DNA of 8,954 bases from DAOUKH01 sp034421515. Its GTDB lineage: Bacteria; Chloroflexota; Dehalococcoidia; SHYB01. How positions within the stretch are numbered: position 1 is the stretch's first letter; every line of letters begins with the position of its first letter. The DNA is taken from positions 1-8,954 of the forward strand of contig DAOUKH010000081.1 in the NCBI GenBank assembly GCA_034421515.1, written 5' to 3'. The position numbers and the translations under genes are program-made. The notes beneath the pieces were generated by a model, which was not told the DNA's origin, made no database searches, and was given only the letters and a program-made list of their open reading frames with translations. Positions 6,863 to 8,954 of the stretch are shown piece by piece.

Positions 6863-6892
6863 CTGACCATTGCGGGGGCATTCGGTTACAAT
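6863..6892 (+). promoter_or_regulatory. Candidate promoter of the deacylase-like amidohydrolase gene
   Basis: CTGACC (6863-6868, 4 of 6 matches to the -35 consensus), an 18-base spacer and TACAAT (6887-6892, 5 of 6 to the -10 consensus) lie just after the permease stop. Transcription would start near 6899, with a leader of about 60 bases. The gene may also be read from the permease promoter, since no terminator is seen between them. Confidence 0.5.
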
Positions 6893-6910
6893 TCCGTAAG
6901 CGAACGACCG

Positions 6911-6946
6911 GCCGCGCAGTGCGGCGCGACGGCGGACGGCCCGCCG
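6911..6946 (+). promoter_or_regulatory. Two GC-rich hairpins in the amidohydrolase leader
   Basis: Two short inverted repeats follow one another in the predicted leader: GCCGC (6911-6915) with GCGGC (6921-6925), and CGGCGG (6930-6935) with CCGCCG (6941-6946), each with a five-base loop. The second ends on the first base of the purine-rich ribosome site GGAAGGGG (6946-6953), so folding could affect ribosome access. In high-GC DNA such repeats arise easily by chance, so a function is only a suggestion. Confidence 0.35.
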
Positions 6947-6960
6947 GAAGGGGACCTCGG

Positions 6961-8658
6961 ATGCAGTACGACCTCGTGATCAAGAATGGGACCGTCGTCG
7001 ACGGGACGGGGCTACCCAAGCAGCAGGCCGACGTGGCGATCAAGGACGGGCTGATCCAGGAAATCGGCCGCATCAAGGCCCCGGCCAACGAGACCATCGA
7101 CGCCGAGGGACTGATCGTCTCTCCCGGCTTCATCGACCCGCACACGCACTACGACGGCCAGCTCACCTGGGACCCGCTGGCGCTTTCGTCCTCGTGGCAC
7201 GGGGTCACCACGGTGGTGATGGGGAACTGCGGCTACACGCTGGCGCCCTGCCGCCCCGGCGACAAAGAGCATGAGTACATGACCAAGACGTTCGCCAAGG
7301 TGGAGGGGATGTCGCTCTCCGCCCTCGAGGCGGGCGTGCCGTGGACGTGGGAGACGTACGCGGAGTATCTGGACACGCTCGACGCGCGGCTCGGCGTGAA
7401 CGCCGTCCCCTACATCGGCCACACCGCGGTCCGCCGCTACGTGATGGGCGAGGAGTGCTTCGAGCGCGAGGCGAACGACGACGAGATCCAGCGCATGCGC
7501 ATGGAGGTGGCGAAGGGGATGGCGGCGGGCGCCTGCGGCTTCTCGACCTCGCAGGCGTCGAGCCACGTCGGCTATTACGAGGAGCCGATCCCCAGCCGCC
7601 TGGCCACCGATCATGAGATCGAAACGCTCGCCAGCGCCGTCGGCGAGGCCAACGCCGGCAACCTGATGGTCCTGTGCCGGAGCGCCATCGAGGGCATCAA
7701 CGCCGACGACCGCAAGCTGCTCGTCCGGCTCTCCGCCGACAACGGCCGACCGGTGATCATCCAGGGCCGCCTGATCCAGGAGGCCATCGACGCCGGCGCC
7801 GGCGTCTTCGGGCTGCTGCAGGCGAGGCCGTTCGACCGCATCTTCAACCTCAAGCACACGACAATCCTCGACGGGCTGCTCACGTGGGGCGCGGTGCTCC
7901 GCTCGCCCATGGAGGAGCGGCTGCGCCTGCTCCGAGACCCCGAGACTCGGGCCGCCATGCGCCACGACGTCGAGCACCCGAACACCGACCGAACCAAGGG
8001 CGTCGTTCTGCCGCCGCCGCCGTGGGAGACGATCTTCGTGAACACGGTGAAGCTCGACAAGAACCGCGGCCTGGAAGGGAAGTCGGTGGTCGAGATCTCG
8101 AAAGATACGGGCAAGCACATTGCCGACGTCATCGTCGACCTGGCGCTGGAGGAGGACCTGGAGACCTTCTTCCGCTACTACAAGGGGCGGACGGACGAGG
8201 AAGAGGAGAGGATGCTGCGGGACCTACGGTCGCCGTACGCGGTGCTGGGCATCTCGGACGCGGGGGCGCACCTCGACCGCGACGACGGGGCCTACTACGC
8301 CACGCACTTCCTGCAGGAGTACGTCCGAGACAAGGGACTGTTCTCGCTCGAAGAGGCGGTCCGGATGCTGACCTTCGTGCCCGCGGCGGTGTGGAACATC
8401 TACGACCGCGGCATCCTGCGCCCCGGCTACGCCGCCGACGTGGCGATCTTCGACGCGTCGAAGATCCGGCTCGTCTCGAAGGACATGTCGAACGACCTCC
8501 CCGGCGGCGACTACCGCTTCAGCGCGGTGCCCGACGGTGTGAAGTACACCATCGTGAACGGCGAGGTGCTCATCAAGGACCGGGAGCACCAGGGGTCGTA
8601 CCCCGGCAAGGTGATCCGCTCGAACAAGGTGAGCCGCCCCGCCATCGGCGTGAGCTAG
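6961..8658 (+). CDS. N-acyl-D-amino-acid deacylase-like amidohydrolase
   Basis: A 565-residue amidohydrolase of the D-aminoacylase type (COG3653), a cytoplasmic family that removes acyl groups from N-acyl-D-amino acids or opens related amides; about 80 residues longer than the Alcaligenes enzyme. Features in order: small N-terminal beta domain (LVIKNGTVVDGTG), the HxH metal motif GFIDPHTHYDGQL (His61, His63), GVTTVVMGNCGYTLAP with metal-ligand Cys90, GHTAVRRYVMG (His154), AGACGFSTSQ (189-198), the catalytic-type Asp433 in ISDAGAH, and the C-terminal FSLEEAVRMLTFVPA and RPGYAADVAIFDASKI. The two histidines expected in THxR and ISHxK are not visible; those regions read LMVLCR (235-240) and PVIIQGRL (264-271). 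ATG 6961 follows GGAAGGGG (6946-6953) and begins the family homology; a longer upstream in-frame reading overlaps the permease gene and is not used. It follows the importer genes, hinting that it acts on the imported ligand. The exact substrate is uncertain. Confidence 0.88.
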   Translation: MQYDLVIKNGTVVDGTGLPKQQADVAIKDGLIQEIGRIKAPANETIDAEGLIVSPGFIDPHTHYDGQLTWDPLALSSSWHGVTTVVMGNCGYTLAPCRPGDKEHEYMTKTFAKVEGMSLSALEAGVPWTWETYAEYLDTLDARLGVNAVPYIGHTAVRRYVMGEECFEREANDDEIQRMRMEVAKGMAAGACGFSTSQASSHVGYYEEPIPSRLATDHEIETLASAVGEANAGNLMVLCRSAIEGINADDRKLLVRLSADNGRPVIIQGRLIQEAIDAGAGVFGLLQARPFDRIFNLKHTTILDGLLTWGAVLRSPMEERLRLLRDPETRAAMRHDVEHPNTDRTKGVVLPPPPWETIFVNTVKLDKNRGLEGKSVVEISKDTGKHIADVIVDLALEEDLETFFRYYKGRTDEEEERMLRDLRSPYAVLGISDAGAHLDRDDGAYYATHFLQEYVRDKGLFSLEEAVRMLTFVPAAVWNIYDRGILRPGYAADVAIFDASKIRLVSKDMSNDLPGGDYRFSAVPDGVKYTIVNGEVLIKDREHQGSYPGKVIRSNKVSRPAIGVS

Positions 8659-8659
8659 T

Positions 8660-8954
8660 TCAGCGCCAGTCGTGGGCGTCGGGCATGGGGACCTCCGCGT
8701 CGACGGTCTCGACGTCGGAGACGATGATGTTCGTGGTGCCGTCCCAGCGTGAGATGACGCCGCGGGCCTGTATGACCTGACTCCTGAGCTTCCCGCGGCA
8801 TTGGGCGAAGACCCGCGGCCAGAGGATGAGTTGGACGTCGCCGGTCTCGTCCTCGATGGTGACGAAGACGGTGCCGTGCCTTCCCCGCGGGTGCTGGCGG
8901 GCGATGGGCCACCCCGCGACGAGCACCTCTTCGCCATCGCCGCACCCCTCGACG
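8660..8954 (-). CDS. dnaE2: DnaE-type DNA polymerase III alpha subunit, C-terminal OB fold, probably error-prone DnaE2 (partial)
   Basis: Only the last 97 residues are in the window; the gene enters from the right edge. The stretch GEEVLVAGWPIARQHPRG, then GTVFVTIEDETGDVQLILWP and VFAQCRGKLRSQVIQARGVI is the OB-fold nucleic-acid-binding domain of bacterial replicative-type polymerases. The protein stops right after it in PDAHDWR, as in DnaE2/ImuC (which typically end in a similar xxRDFH tail), whereas main DnaE1 polymerases usually carry a further tau-binding domain. DnaE2 is a damage-induced translesion polymerase usually working with ImuA and ImuB; neither is in view. The stop (8660-8662) is one base from the stop of the convergent amidohydrolase gene. 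The OB-fold assignment is firm; the DnaE2 label is less so because the catalytic domains are not seen. Confidence 0.8.
   Translation of the reverse strand, partial: VEGCGDGEEVLVAGWPIARQHPRGRHGTVFVTIEDETGDVQLILWPRVFAQCRGKLRSQVIQARGVISRWDGTTNIIVSDVETVDAEVPMPDAHDWR

Noticed and set aside
6241..6960. Upstream in-frame extension of the amidohydrolase frame
   Set aside because: This part overlaps the DppC-type permease in another frame, reads as Arg/Gly/Ala-rich nonsense, and the family homology begins exactly at the ATG at 6961 behind a ribosome site.

Overview
The window is high-GC bacterial DNA, densely coded on both strands, with seven protein genes (two cut by the window ends), no RNA genes, no CRISPR array and no recognisable mobile element. 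The best guess for the source is an uncultivated Chloroflexota lineage (SAR202 or Dehalococcoidia-like). Two features suggest this: a substrate-binding lipoprotein with a very long Pro/Ala/Thr tether right after its lipobox, and the company of an F420-type luciferase-like oxidoreductase, amidohydrolases and an SDR. This is an inference from gene style, not a phylogenetic result.

Layout. (1) 1-621, minus: N-terminal half of an amidohydrolase-2 family metal-dependent hydrolase, with a clear promoter at 655-683. (2) 753-1625, plus: LLM-class, probably F420-dependent oxidoreductase, divergent from the first gene. (3) 1644-2435, minus: SDR-family protein with an unusual active site, convergent with the LLM gene. 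(4) 2552-4591, minus: family 5 (peptide/nickel-type) ABC substrate-binding lipoprotein, followed by a strong hairpin terminator at 2501-2527. (5) 4592-4869: a 278-base divergent control region with one good promoter facing each way. (6) 4870-5838 and 5846-6856, plus: the two membrane permeases (DppB- and DppC-type) of the same importer. (7) 6961-8658, plus: an N-acyl-D-amino-acid deacylase-like amidohydrolase with its own candidate promoter and a structured leader. (8) 8660-8954, minus: the extreme C-terminus (OB fold) of a DnaE-type DNA polymerase, most like the error-prone DnaE2/ImuC form, ending one base from the amidohydrolase stop.

How the genes may work together. The central block looks like an uptake-and-hydrolysis locus: a lipoprotein captures a small oligopeptide-like or amide ligand, two permeases carry it in, and the adjacent deacylase-like enzyme acts on it in the cytoplasm. 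The flanking amidohydrolase, F420-type oxidoreductase and SDR could continue the catabolism, but that link rests only on proximity. No ATP-binding subunit is encoded, and the plus-strand gene run is closed off by the convergent polymerase gene, so the importer probably uses ATPases encoded elsewhere.

The points most worth a second look are the ATPase-less importer, the altered SDR catalytic motif (Tyr-x3-Arg), the apparent loss of two metal-site histidines in the deacylase-like enzyme, and several promoter/dyad arrangements. I did not find a clearly new defence or mobile system.
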